Origin: Symsagittifera roscoffensis
Taxonomy: Eukaryota > Xenacoelomorpha > Acoela > Convolutidae
Assembly (NCBI RefSeq): GCF_963678635.1
Contig: NC_087069.1
Location: 47,264,276-47,324,275, forward strand
Direction of reading: 5' to 3'
Length of the DNA: 60,000 nt
Below, in pieces: positions 25,218 to 36,020 of the stretch. Both the position numbers and the translations under genes were made by a program. The stretch's first letter is position 1. The number at the start of each line of letters is the position of its first letter. The notes below the pieces were generated by a model. The model was not told the DNA's origin and did no database searches. It saw only the letters and a list, made by a program, of their open reading frames with translations.

Positions 25218-26461
25218 ATCCTAAAATTTTTCTAAAGGAGCCTGCAGCGCCGATATATACAATTTTTGAGGGGGTGGGGGAGCGCGTGCAGAAAAATTGC
25301 TATTTTTTGGTCAAAATTGTCGAAAAGTGCTTTAAAACGTCTTTTCTGGCCTGTTTTGTCAAAGTTTTGCTTGCGGCGCAGAACTTTTGGCCAAAACAGG
25401 GTCTTGTTAGTGCTTTATGAGAATGAAAAATCAATTTGATTGACCTTGGAAAAAAGGGTGATAGAATTTGCGAAAACTTTTGAAAATCCACCCCCTCCCC
25501 TCGAGAAAATCCTAAATCCGCCTCTGGTTGTGTCTATTAGTAGTTAGGTTATGAAAACGTTTATCAATGGGTTTGAAAAAAATTTCAGTTAGTAAATTTT
25601 TTTATTTGCAATCTCAGTAATATTCGTTAATGTCTTGTTTAAACATTTGAATGCGATGAACTTTTCTTGCTAGAGTTCTGTGCTACTAGTCTTTTAGAAA
25701 AAAAATGAGTTTTGTGGTCGGAAAATGATATATCTACAACTAGTGTAATCTCTTGAATAACTTTTTTCTCTGGCGATGAGATTGTTTAAATTGATTGGAA
25801 ACTTTGTGTTTATTTGATTTTGAAGTGTATGCTTCAGCGTGTGCTAAACAATAATCAATGAAAATTTCGTATCTATGGGTAGTTAAGTTATGAAAAACGC
25901 AATACGCAATCACTGCGTTTAAAAAACTTCTCTGTTATTTGGTTTTCATTTCGTCATAAGTGTAATATGCCTTAATAATTTGTTTAAATATATGCTTGTG
26001 ACTATCAAAATATGTTATAATTTTGGTGTTAGGCTTCTCTGCTGCCTTTTCTCTTAAAATTTTGAAGTTCAGTTGTGGGAAAGTCATCTTCAGTATGTGG
26101 CTAAGAGATAATGATGGTGAGATCGATCTTCGGTTTTATATTGTTAGTGAAGTTTTTTATTTTATATTAGTGAAGTTTTATATTATAGTTTTAGATCGGT
26201 CTTCGGTTTTATATTGATAGTGAAGTTTTATATTGAGTTTTATATTATTAGTTAAGTTAATATATCAAGTCTTGCGAAGGTCAGAGTGCAATGATAAGAG
26301 TCCGAAACTATTGATTGACGGATTATTTATACTTGGGATAAACTTTTTTTTCATTCAAGTGTTAAATTATTTGACAAATTTTGTATTATAGCTAATGAAA
26401 CATATTGTTGCTTTGAGCTCGATTCTAATTTACTTTTCGCTATAAATTTATTCAAAATTAG

Positions 26462-26599
26462 TGGCTCCGGAAACTGCTAAAACGGGCAATTTGGATGAAC
26501 TTTTGCTCGATATTCTGCGTTATCAGAACACGCGTAGACGGCAGATTGAATCGATCCAAATCGAATTGAGGCAAATCATTTGGTCATATTTGAGTTTAC
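26462..26599 (+). CDS. candidate coding exon, unrecognised (copy 1)
   Basis: After an acceptor-like TTCAAAATTAG the third frame is open and reads APETAKTGNLDELLLDIL, then RYQNTRRRQIESIQIELRQI. Base composition is more GC-rich than the surroundings, with clear codon-like texture, and the product would be an amphipathic helix. A possible donor is CAA/GTGACA at 26600. I do not recognise the family. The identical exon at 28758 lies in the duplicated copy. Confidence 0.35.
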
Positions 26600-27659
26600 A
26601 AGTGACAAAATACATCCATTTGAGTCTTACATAGCGTTTGGTGTGATAAAACGAAGAAAGTTTAAAAAAGGTATATTTTTCTCTTCTTTATCAAACTTTC
26701 AAGCAATAGTTTGCAGAAGTATTTGCTTTCAGTATGATTTTCAGACTAGATAAAATTTTGATTACAAACTGATATCTCACCAAATAAAACCACAAGGCCA
26801 AAAAAAATATTGAAAAACAACTCGAAAATCATTTTTGTCCTTTTTTGTTGTTCCGACTTTCAGAGAACGGAATGATGACTTTTGGATTGGTTTTTTTATT
26901 CAGTCATTTTTCAAAGTTTTTTGCCATCGCTTTTTTGACTCTTTTAATATATTTGAACCAAATGTTCTACCGAGTTAAACAGTGAAAAATATTTCACTTG
27001 AGCGATTTGTTGCGTTTTATAACACGCGTAAGTTAAATGACCCCCATTTGAATCGATGATAGCGTTTTTGTCTTCTCGGTTTTTGTCTACGAGACCTTAC
27101 AAGAACTACATAGGGGAAAATTTTAATTTGCTATTCCATAATTTTGTCAAATCTCCCAAAACGAAAACATTTTATTCTTTCTGAAGTGGCACTCGGTTGA
27201 AACTGGGCTATATGCAAGCAGTCTGTGCTTCTTTTCTTTTGCCAAAAGTGTTAAATATTTAGCGTTTTTTAGCATAGGCATGGGTATACAGTTCATGTCG
27301 GCGCTAATGTTCTCGAAAAATGACAGAAATTCAAGTCGTTTAATTTGTTTATTCCGCATTGAAGTTGGTTCATGATGAACATATTAAGTTTTTAATCACC
27401 AAAATATCAACACATTGCTATAGTTTCATGATTTACTCGGAAGAGTTCTTTTTCACATACCTCGGGAACCTTTCAACTAATACAAAAAGTAATCCATGAA
27501 ACTTTTGTTTTGTGGCAAAACTTTGTGTTCAGATGAGCCAAAGTGTGGCAAGACATCTCGTTTATATAGTTTTTGATTTTTACATAAAAATAATAATCCA
27601 TGAGATAATTAAGTTGTACTTTTGGTGTAACAAAATTCTGAAAAATTAAGAGATTATTT

Positions 27660-27860
27660 TCAATTATAATGGATTATAATTGATTTTAAGTGTTTTTTGT
27701 ATGAACTGAAGTCATTTATAATTGATTATAATAGATTACGATATCTTGTAAATTATCACGATTATAATCGATATAGAGTCTTTTAAACATCTAATTTTGG
27801 TAATTATAATCGCTTATAATTGTCAAAAATCATCATAATAATCCGTTATAATCGACTGCT
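27660..27860. repeat. degenerate AATCGATTATAAT tract
   Basis: Dense, imperfect repeats of the palindrome-like words ATTATAAT, TATAATCG and CGATTATAAT. Further tracts are at 29956-30156, 32660-32880, 35520-35720 and 51200-51375. Confidence 0.6.
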
Positions 27861-27959
27861 TTCGCCTAAACTTGAATGCGGTAACCTTCAGCTTGACAAT
27901 TCATACACTCAATTGGGTTGAGACATCGAAAATGTTAGGAACATTTGATTGCCAATCGA

Positions 27960-30255
27960 TTCTTGCTAGAGTTCTGTGCTTCTAGTCTTTTAGAAAAAAA
28001 ATGAGTTTTGTGGTCGGAAAATGATATATCTACAACTAGTGTAATCTCTTGAATAACTTTTTTCTCTGGCGATGAGATTGTTTAAATTGATTGGAAACTT
28101 TGTGTTTATTTGATTTTGAAGTGTATGCTTCAGCGTGTGCTAAACAATAATCAATGAAAATTTCGTATCTATGGGTAGTTAAGTTATGAAAAACGCAATA
28201 CGCAATCACTGCGTTTAAAAAACTTCTCTGTTATTTGGTTTTCATTTCGTCATAAGTGTAATATGCCTTAATAATTTGTTTAAATATATGCTTGTGACTA
28301 TCAAAATATGTTATAATTTTGGTGTTAGGCTTCTCTGCTGCCTTTTCTCTTAAAATTTTGAAGTTCAGTTGTGGGAAAGTCATCTTCAGTATGTGGCTAA
28401 GAGATAATGATGGTGAGATCGATCTTCGGTTTTATATTGTTAGTGAAGTTTTTTATTTTATATTAGTGAAGTTTTATATTATAGTTTTAGATCGATCTTC
28501 GGTTTTATATTGATAGTGAAGTTTTATATTGAGTTTTATATTATTAGTGAAGTTAATATATCAAGTCTTGCGAAGGTCAGAGTGCAATGATAAGAGTCCG
28601 AAACTATTGATTGACGGATTATTTATACTTGGGATAAACTTTTTTTTCATTCAAGTGTTAAATTATTTGACAAATTTTGTATTATAGCTAATGAAACATA
28701 TTGTTGCTTTGAGCTCGATTCTAATTTACTTTTCGCTATAAATTTATTCAAAATTAGTGGCTCCGGAAACTGCTAAAACGGGCAATTTGGATGAACTTTT
28801 GCTCGATATTCTGCGTTATCAGAACACGCGTAGACGGCAGATTGAATCGATCCAAATCGAATTGAGGCAAATCATTTGGTCATATTTGAGTTTACAAGTG
28901 ACAAAATACATCCATTTGAGTCTTACATAGCGTTTGGTGTGATAAAACGAAGAAAGTTTAAAAAAGGTATATTTTTCTCTTCTTTATCAAACTTTCAAGC
29001 AATAGTTTGCAGAAGTATTTGCTTTCAGTATGATTTTCAGACTAGATAAAATTTTGATTACAAACTGATATCTCACCAAATAAAACCACAAGGCCAAAAA
29101 AAATATTGAAAAACAACTCGAAAATCATTTTTGTCCTTTTTTGTTTTTCCGACTTTCAGAGAACGGAATGATGACTTTTGGATTGGTTTTTTTATTCAGT
29201 CATTTTTCAAAGTTTTTTGCCATCGCTTTTTTGACTCTTTTAATATATTTGAAACAAATGTTCTACCGAGTTAAACAGTGAAAAATTTTTCACTTGAGCG
29301 ATTTGTTGCGTTTTATAACACGCGTAAGTTAAATGACCCCCATTTGAATCGATGATAGCGTTTTTGTCTTCTCGGTTTTTGTCTACGAGACCTTACAAGA
29401 ACTACATAGGGGAAAATTTTAATTTGCTATTCCATAATTTTGTCAAATCTCCCAAAACGAAAACATTTTATTCTTTCTGAAGTGGCACTCGGTTGAAACT
29501 GGGCTATATGCAAGCAGTCTGTGCTTCTTTTCTTTTGCCAAAAGTGTTAAATATTTAGCGTTTTTTAGCATAGGCATGGGTATACAGTTCATGTCGGCGC
29601 TAATGTTCTCGAAAAATGACAGAAATTCAAGTCGTTTAATTTGTTTATTCCGCATTGAAGTTGGTTCATGATGAACATATTAAGTTTTTAATCACCAAAA
29701 TATCAACACATTGCTATAGTTTCATGATTTACTCGGAAGAGTTCTTTTTCACATACCTCGGGAACCTTTCAACTAATACAAAAAGTAATCCATGAAACTT
29801 TTGTTTTGTGGCAAAACTTTGTGTTCAGATGAGCCAAAGTGTGGCAAGACATCTCGTTTATATAGTTTTTGATTTTTACATAAAAATAATAATCCATGAG
29901 ATAATTAAGTTGTACTTTTGGTGTAACAAAATTCTGAAAAATTAAGAGATTATTTTCAATTATAATGGATTATAATTGATTTTAAGTGTTTTTTGTATGA
30001 ACTGAAGTCATTTATAATTGATTATAATAGATTACGACATCTTGTAAATTATCACGATTATAATCGATATAGAGTCTTTTAAACATCTAATTTTGGTAAT
30101 TATAATCGCTTATAATTGTCAAAAATCATCATAATAATCCGTTATAATCGACTGCTTTCGCCTAAACTTGAATGCGGTAACCTTCAGCTTGACAATTCAT
30201 ACACTCAATTGGGTTGAGACATCGAAAATGTTAGGAACTTTTGATTGCCAATCGA
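27960..30255 (+). repeat. 2,296-bp tandem duplication, copy 2
   Basis: Second copy of the unit; it includes the second exon-like segment and a second AATCGATTATAAT tract (29956-30156). Confidence 0.9.
28758..28895 (+). CDS. candidate coding exon, unrecognised (copy 2)
   Basis: Same sequence as 26462-26599. If the gene is real, the duplication offers either an exon repeat or mutually exclusive identical exons. Confidence is limited by weak splice sites. Confidence 0.35.
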
Positions 30256-30298
30256 TTCGCAAGGATTATTCTTTTTTTTACAGGTAGCGTAAACTGAA

Positions 30299-30583
30299 AT
30301 TAACGATGTAGCAGTTGCACAATGTTTAAACGAAACTATCTATGAACAATATGCACATCTGGTCCCTGAAGTTGGTAGTATTTCTCATAATAATCTTCGT
30401 ACGTTAAACACGAAGTTAATTTATATAAAAAGTATATTCAAACTTCAACTTTTTTCTCAGCTTTTGTAGATGAATGTTCTGCAGTCAAATTTTTCAAATT
30501 TTTTTTTTGCTTTTTTTTAGATTTTGGGGCATTTATCAACTGTTAAAATTCTAAACGAGAAGTTTGTTGAGCTCGCAACTTAG
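30299..30583 (+). CDS. candidate terminal exons or pseudo-exons, unrecognised
   Basis: An open stretch at about 30318-30432 reads EINDVAVAQCLNETIYEQY, then AHLVPEVGSISHNNLRTLN, and looks like real helical coding sequence. A second piece, 30521-30583 after TTTTTTTAG, reads ILGHLSTVKILNEKFVELAT and ends in TAG. The strong acceptor TTTTTTTTACAG at about 30284 leads into stops in all three frames within a few codons, so a later acceptor is needed or the exon is broken. It may form one gene with the duplicated exons upstream. The small helical architecture is similar to that of small coiled-coil complex subunits, but I assign no family. Confidence 0.3.
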
Positions 30584-30800
30584 TGGCACAACTAGAGATT
30601 GAACTAACACTAGTGGTTGTACTTGTTGCTTCAGCAAGCATAGAAATGTGTAACCTCTTTAGAGCTCTTAGACGATTACGTTCACTTCATGATAGAACAC
30701 TTTTCTTAGACAAAAACTACATTACATCTCTTAAAATCCTGGACGCACTAATAAAATTTACATTAAGTAAAAGTGTACGGTATCTGCTGTTTTGTTTACA

Positions 30801-30890
30801 AAATTGAATATGAAACAAGTTTCCAAAATTTAACTCAAATTTTTACATTTTGTTCTTTCGATGTTTTGCTTTTTTGGTGAAAGGCGCCTT
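30801..30890 (-). pseudogene. duplicated C-terminal tail of the Rho GTPase
   Basis: Read on the - strand, this copies the last coding bases and 3' UTR of the gene at 31013-31389. The tail SPKKQNI is preserved, but the prenylation box has changed and the aligned stop is lost. A fragment of a CAGGGGCGGAT-family MITE (about 30895-30965) separates the two. Confidence 0.6.
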
Positions 30891-31012
30891 CTGGAAAAAG
30901 CGGCTTCTGGCTGGGGGAGGGGGATTTTCAAAAATTATGACGTCCTTTTTTTAGGTCGACCGAATTGAAAATGTTCACAAATTGAATATGAAATAGGTTT
31001 CCAACATTTAAC

Positions 31013-34000
31013 TCAAAGAACTTTGCATTTTGGTTTTTTGATGTTTTGCTTTTTCGGGGATAGCACAATAATAATAGCTTGATCAAACACTTCTTTCAGT
31101 CCAACTTGGGTCAGTGCTGAGCACTCCATGTACTTCTGGCATTGTTTACCCATTTTCTTAGCTGCTTTCTGGCCTTCAATTGTGGTTACTTTCTCGTTAG
31201 ACTGGTTTCTAAGGTCAAATTTGGTGCCAACTAATATGAATGGTGTTTCAGGCGAGTAGTGGCGAACTTCGGGTAGCCACTTTCCATGCACGTTTTCAAG
31301 GGTAATATGTCGAACCAGCGAAAAACATAGGAGGAAGATGTCCGTGTTTGGATATGACAAAGGTCTAATTCTGTCGTAATCATCTTGACCTAAAATCATT
31401 GTTTGTACTTATTTAGTATGTATCTACTTAACAATTGTCCCCCCCTTTTTTTTTTAAAAAAAAGGGGGGAATTGTTAGGTAGATTAAAATACGCATTTTT
31501 GACCAATCAGATTGCAGCAAAATTAGAATTCTCATTAGAAAACTCAGTGCAAATTTACTGCTTTTACTAATAGGGGTTGCAATTCTTAAGTAGATATCAA
31601 GGGGGGGGGGGGGGGGGGGGGGGCGATTGTTAAGTAGATCCCTTATTTATCTTCAACATAGGAAAAAAGCAAAAACCGGCCTTGCACTACAAAACAGCAC
31701 TTTTTTAAAACTCAATATATGAAAGTCTATTTAAAATGACTTTCATGCTAGCTTTATCAAAACCTGTCAGCGTGAACAAATGAACAATTTTTACAACATT
31801 TCTTACATACAAAATGCCGTGCAAACAGTTTTTGAGATGCTTTATTTCGAGATTTTACGAGAGGGTTGGAAACTGGAAAATAGCCTACAAAACAATGAGC
31901 GCAAACAAATCTCTAAAAAACTGTACCATACGCTTCGAAAACTTGTTGAACTCGACAAGCTCGAAAAAATAAATATGTATAATTGACCATTTATTCTAGT
32001 TTTGCACTAAAAATCCGGAACGGCGAAAAACAATAGAAAATTAAAAGCTCATGTACATGTGGTTTCAGTTTTTCTGTTACACTCCCGGGTTGACCAAAAC
32101 TTCTTACCATACAATTTCCATATATAAAAAACTTCTTGTGATACAATTTCATACAATTCCATACGTACAGAAAATTGTATGAAAACTCCATGATAAGCAT
32201 TTTTCCACATAAGAAAATTCTATGATAGATGTTTTTCCATTAACTAAAAAATTGAATTTTTGTTTCTGCATTTAAGAAACAAAAATTCAATTTTTCTTTC
32301 TTAATCGAATCTAAGTTCCTTGTATATGCATGACCGCCGTCCAAATTTTGATGCTTTGAGTAAACCAAGGTCTTTAAACGACAGAAAGCATCCATGATTG
32401 ATTCTAAATCATGGATGCTTTCTGTCGTTTAAATGGCCTCTCTGCCTTTCTCCTGTTGATTCTAACACTTTTGTTAACATTTTTGATAACTGGTAAATAA
32501 GTGCGATTGGTAACATCGATTGCTACTTTCGACAATTTAAAAATTGAGCTATAATTATTAGCAAAAAGTTGGAACAGACAGAAATATCTAAATGGAGCAA
32601 TAGCCCATTTTGACCAATTTTTGCATGCCAATTTGAGTTTCTCGCTATGAAGTTTCATGGATAATAATCAATTATATTAGATTTTCATTATCAGTCTCTC
32701 TAAAATAACAAAAATATTCGTTTACAATTGATTGAAAATGGATTATAATGATAAAATTTTTAAGCAGTAGAAAACCCAAAATAATCTATTATACTCGATT
32801 ATAATCGATAGATTTTCAAAAAAATTTATCAAAGAAAAATAAACCATTTTAATCGATTACAATGGATTATAACATATTTATTTAAATCTTTTCGTGTGTT
32901 GTTTTCTTTTTTTCATAATTTTGTTAAACTTAATTTAGTTATTTTGTTCTCTCGCTTAATTTCAATTTTTCTTAATTTCAATCGAGTTTACGAAAAATCA
33001 CTAAAAATTACCTATAGATCCCACACAAACTCCGCCCACCCCCTCCCTCCACGCTTACCGGTACTAAAGTTAGATGCCACTTAACAAGAGAGGGGGTACG
33101 TCGTGGTTCGGGGTACGTGGAGGGATGGAGGTACGTGAGGGGGGTTCGTCGTGGGTTGAGGGGTCACGTTGGGGGGGGGGGCGGGGTTGGGAGGTATACG
33201 TGGTCTAATTTAATGAGTCAATGAAAATCCATTATAATTGATTAGTACCCATGAAACTTTGGTGCGGGTTGTAAGTTACCTTGAGCTAGTTTTTCAGTCT
33301 GAAAAGTGGCGCGTATTCGTAGGTCCCAAAATGAAAAATCAGTCCCATAGGTCCCAAAATAAAAAGCAGTCGCATAAGTCGCAAACCTTTTCAATTAGTC
33401 AAAAGACTAATTTAGCCGAGTCTTGGGTTAAAGTTACCGGTGGTTGCGCTACGCGCGCGTCTTCGCTTCGCGACGATAACCGGTTCTAAATTTCGTTTGG
33501 AGTTCTACCCTTTGGTGGCAAGCTCGCAACACGTTAGCGCGGCTGCGGTGGTCATTATTCTGCAGCTTGAGTTTATGCTGATTGAACAGTATACAATCAA
33601 TCCAGAAACTCGTTGGCTCAAATTTCAACCAATCACAATTTAATAAGATAAATTTTGGGACTTATGCGACTGATTTTTTATTTTGCGAGCTATGAATATT
33701 GGAACCAGGGGCGGATCTAGGATTTTTTCGAGGGAGAAGGGGGTACAGCTTTTTTTTGGTCGATAAAATTGACTTTCCGAGCTCTCCCAAAGCACTAATG
33801 AGACCCTGTTTTGGCCACATTTTCTACGCCGCAGGCAAAATTTTGAAAAAAAAACAGGCCAAAAATAGCATTTTTATAGACTTTTTTGAAAATTTGACCA
33901 AAAACTCGCGTTTTTTTGGTGCGCACTCCCCCTTCAAAATTAGTATATATTGGCGCCAAAGGCGCCAATAGAAAAATTCAGTGTCAGTCAGCCAAAAATG

Positions 34001-34471
34001 GATATCTCAAATTAGTACAAAGGGGGCACCCTGTGGGTCGGCAGGTGGTCGAATCCCTGAGGGGGAGGAAACGTCCGCCCCCGCCCCCTTCCCCCTTAAT
34101 CCGCCCCTGATTGTAACCTATGGAAATCCACCCTGAAAAATTCGCACTTGCTTGCAAAAATTTTCTGAAATAGGCCATTTGCTCTTTTAAATTAATTCTG
34201 TCTGTTCCAACTTTTTTCAACTCTCTATATACCCATTTACGGGTATAACCGAAAGTACCAATTTGTTCTAACCTGCGGTGTCGTATAAGCTCAATCCAAC
34301 TTGACGGCCATTGACGGCCACATCTGCATGGTAAGTGTCAAAGACAGTCGGCAGATAATGACTGGGGAACTTGTTTTTGACGTAACTGATGAGCATACTT
34401 GTTTTCCCAACTTCCCCATCCCCCACAACTACACACTTAACGGTAGGACGACCTTCGATAGGATTCATCAT
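31013..34471 (-). CDS. Rho-family (Rac-like) small GTPase, two exons
   Basis: Exon 1 is 34273-34471 (ATG at 34471) and exon 2 is 31013-31389; donor GCAG/GTTAG, acceptor ATTTTAG/GTCAAG, joining within the Gly codon of DTAGQ. The 191-residue product has all nucleotide-binding boxes: GDGEVGKT (17-24), PTVFD with the switch-I Thr at 42, DTAGQ (64-68), GTKFD (121-125) and CSAL. It ends in KKPKCKVL, a CaaX box predicted to be geranylgeranylated, after a basic stretch, so it should cycle at membranes and steer actin. RPLSYP and ECSALT are Rac/Cdc42-group signatures. The Rho insert region is about eight residues shorter than in Rac1, and the residue after the critical Gly (Gly19) is Glu instead of Ala. 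The 2.9-kb intron is full of MITEs. A closest subfamily cannot be fixed by eye. Confidence 0.9.
31423..31638. mobile_element. dispersed hairpin MITE (TCTACTTAACAAT ends)
   Basis: Starts TCTACTTAACAATTGTCC and ends GATTGTTAAGTAGA. It is the reverse orientation of the MITE in the Gypsy array, with the same internal landmarks (TTGACCAATCAGATTGCAGC). It carries a run of 23 G at 31601-31623. It lies in the GTPase intron about 33 nt from the 3' splice site. Confidence 0.8.
32084..32235. repeat. CCCGGGTTGAC-type inverted-repeat element, copy 2
   Basis: Begins CCCGGGTTGACCAAAACTTC and has inverted CATACAATTT/AAATTGTATG pieces as in the copies at 69-240, 47091-47330 and 49890-50052. Confidence 0.5.
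32247..32295. repeat. perfect 21-bp hairpin
   Basis: Arms 32247-32267 and 32275-32295 are perfect reverse complements around a 7-nt loop (GCATTTA). The arms are AT-rich (AATTGAATTTTTGTTTCT core). Confidence 0.9.
32373..32433. repeat. perfect 27-bp hairpin
   Basis: Arms 32373-32399 and 32407-32433 match perfectly around a 7-nt loop (GATTCTA). The arm contains CGACAGAAAGCATCCATG. Neither arm belongs to a repeat family I recognise elsewhere in the window, although a CAAGGTCTTT motif next to it also occurs at 49820. Confidence 0.9.
32660..33245. repeat. AATCGATTATAAT tract plus G-rich block
   Basis: The region opens with CATGGATAATAATCAATTATA and closes near 33240 with TCCATTATAATTGATTAG, a loose inverted pair. 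Between lie an AATCGATTATAAT tract (32660-32880) and a C-then-G-rich block (33030-33205) with repeated GTACGTGG and GGGG runs. A related arrangement (tract, ACTAAAAATTACC, C-rich block) occurs at 35520-36020, suggesting a shared element. Confidence 0.5.
33716..34109 (+). mobile_element. hAT-like MITE, CAGGGGCGGAT family, best-preserved copy
   Basis: The ends are CAGGGGCGGATCTAGG and TAATCCGCCCCTG. The flanks are ATTGGAAC (33708-33715) and ATTGTAAC (34110-34117), an 8-bp duplication with one change. It is 394 bp long, non-coding, and contains a GGCGCCAAAGGCGCC palindrome. Located in the GTPase intron. Confidence 0.8.
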
Positions 34472-35519
34472 CACTCGAAAACTGAATGAAAGTTAACCAA
34501 GGGAACTTCAATTAAAAGGTTATTAGGGTACAGTTTTTGGATAATTGTGGTAATTTATTTGTTAATGATTTCCAAAACCACTGTTCTAAGACTGAATGGA
34601 TAATTTTTTCAGTAATTTTGACTATTTATTAAATCAGACTCTTTAAAAGAATTCAACGATCTAAGTTCACAGAATAATTCTGCATCAAACATTCACAATA
34701 AGAAGCTGCAGAAACACAAAAAGCTAATTTGAAAATGATTTTGGTTGTAAGTATTTTGGTGTCTGTTGCAAGTGTTGAGCTGTCGATTTTTATGTAAAAA
34801 CTCAAAATATCATAACCGGTTTTTAAGTTAAAAATAATTATGACATCAAAGTTTTGGTCGCCATTTTCTGAACGAGTCGGCTCAGATGGTTCTTAGCGTA
34901 GTTACTTTAAGTACTTTTAGTTTTTTAGCTTAGTTGCGATTTAATAGTAACTTTTAAGCGCTGCATGCAAAATAAAGTATTTGAATTAAGATAAAAACAG
35001 TTTTACTTGAGTAAGAACAATTTGATTTTTCACATACACAAAAATAATGCAAAATGGATATCAAAGATAGATATTGTTGTGCTGCTCAAGTGTATAAATT
35101 CTGAGTTTAGATTGTAATCTGAAAAGTTTGGTTTGCATTTTCACTATCTGTGATGGAATATCTTTGATGGCGGATTTTTTCTTCAGAAATTTGATTGTTT
35201 TTAGCTAGCAGCTTCTTCAAATTTGTTTTTAAAACAGCCTGAAAATCAATTAAGCCCTAAGTTAAAAATTAATAAGCACTTGATGTGCCAATTTTAAAAA
35301 ACACTGGGCTCTAATTTGGTTTTTTTTGAGCAAAATCTTTGAAGTTTCTTGAATGACTATTTCTAAATATATTTTTCTAAAAAAAAATTCATTTTTGTAA
35401 CTGACTAAAAAAATTGAAGGGCATTAAAAAACTCAACTAAACCTGTTATTATAAAATGTATGGGCAATGAGGCTTATCTTATTTTTTTCTTTTAATGCAA
35501 TTTTACCCGCACTTGAATT
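34472..35519. other. upstream region of the GTPase, nothing recognised
   Basis: AT-rich sequence 5' of the GTPase start. It should hold the promoter and any 5' UTR exon. No TATA box placed with confidence. Confidence 0.35.
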
Positions 35520-36020
35520 TCATGGAAAACAATCGATTATATTGTCATTTTATAGTCAGTATCCATAAAATTACAAATGCAATCGATTGAAGTCCATTAA
35601 AAACAGATTACAACCCAAATATTTTTTATATCAACAAAATCCATTATAATTTATTATGATAGACTATAATCCATTAAAATGGATTATAATCATAATAATA
35701 TTTGTATCAATTATAATAATGGATTTTTCGAGGGTTTATTGGTGAACTTTGCAAAATTTGCAAGTTATCTCATTTCCTGTTTAGTGCAGTTGCTACGGAT
35801 TACGTTTCATCAACTTAAATTTTACTTAAGTTTTTATAATTGTACATTTCAAATTCTCTACTTTTTCAATACCGCAGTTTAACATTTTTTTAACTGCCAT
35901 TTTCTTACCATCGCTGTACTAAAAATTACCATTCGCTCACTACACACACCCACCTACTGTCCATCTCCCGCCCACTACCCCTCTTCCACTCACTTGAAAG
36001 AGGGGGCATTTAACGGTAAT
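35520..36020. repeat. AATCGATTATAAT tract plus C-rich block
   Basis: Tract at 35520-35720, then ACTAAAAATTACC (about 35918) and a C-rich block (35945-35995), the same order as at 32660-33090. Confidence 0.5.

Larger units (their letters stand above)
6138..25534 (-). mobile_element. hAT-like MITE split by a Gypsy insertion
   Basis: The two halves are 6146-6253 and 25218-25526. Joined conceptually, they match the reverse complement of the CAGGGGCGGAT-family MITE seen intact at 33716-34109, including the TCGACCCTCTGCCGACCC and GGGGGAGCGC landmarks. The outer flanks are GTTGTGTC at 6138-6145 and again at 25527-25534, a perfect 8-bp target duplication now 19 kb apart. The MITE therefore landed first and the LTR element jumped into it later. 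Confidence 0.85.
25664..27959 (+). repeat. 2,296-bp tandem duplication, copy 1
   Basis: Copies 25664-27959 and 27960-30255 are head to tail, offset exactly 2,296. I noticed about eight substitutions by eye (for example TTGTTGTTCC against TTGTTTTTCC, and GTTAAGTTAAT against GTGAAGTTAAT), so identity exceeds 99%. A TTC microhomology lies at the junction. Confidence 0.9.

Noticed and set aside
6250-25222. Exact target duplication for the Gypsy element
   Set aside because: Flanking bases ACCCC and ATCCT do not match well enough; the boundary rests on the LTR pair and the split MITE instead.
30583-30807. 74-residue + strand frame as a gene
   Set aside because: It begins with GTG immediately after a plausible stop, and overlaps the duplicated tail of the GTPase on the other strand.
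31780-31986. 68-residue + strand frame as a gene
   Set aside because: Inside the intron of the opposite-strand GTPase, with no splice context and no recognisable domain. A chance open frame is more likely.
32404-32658. 84-residue - strand frame as a gene
   Set aside because: It lies in the GTPase intron, one end is formed by the 27-bp hairpin, and it has no coding texture or recognisable domain.
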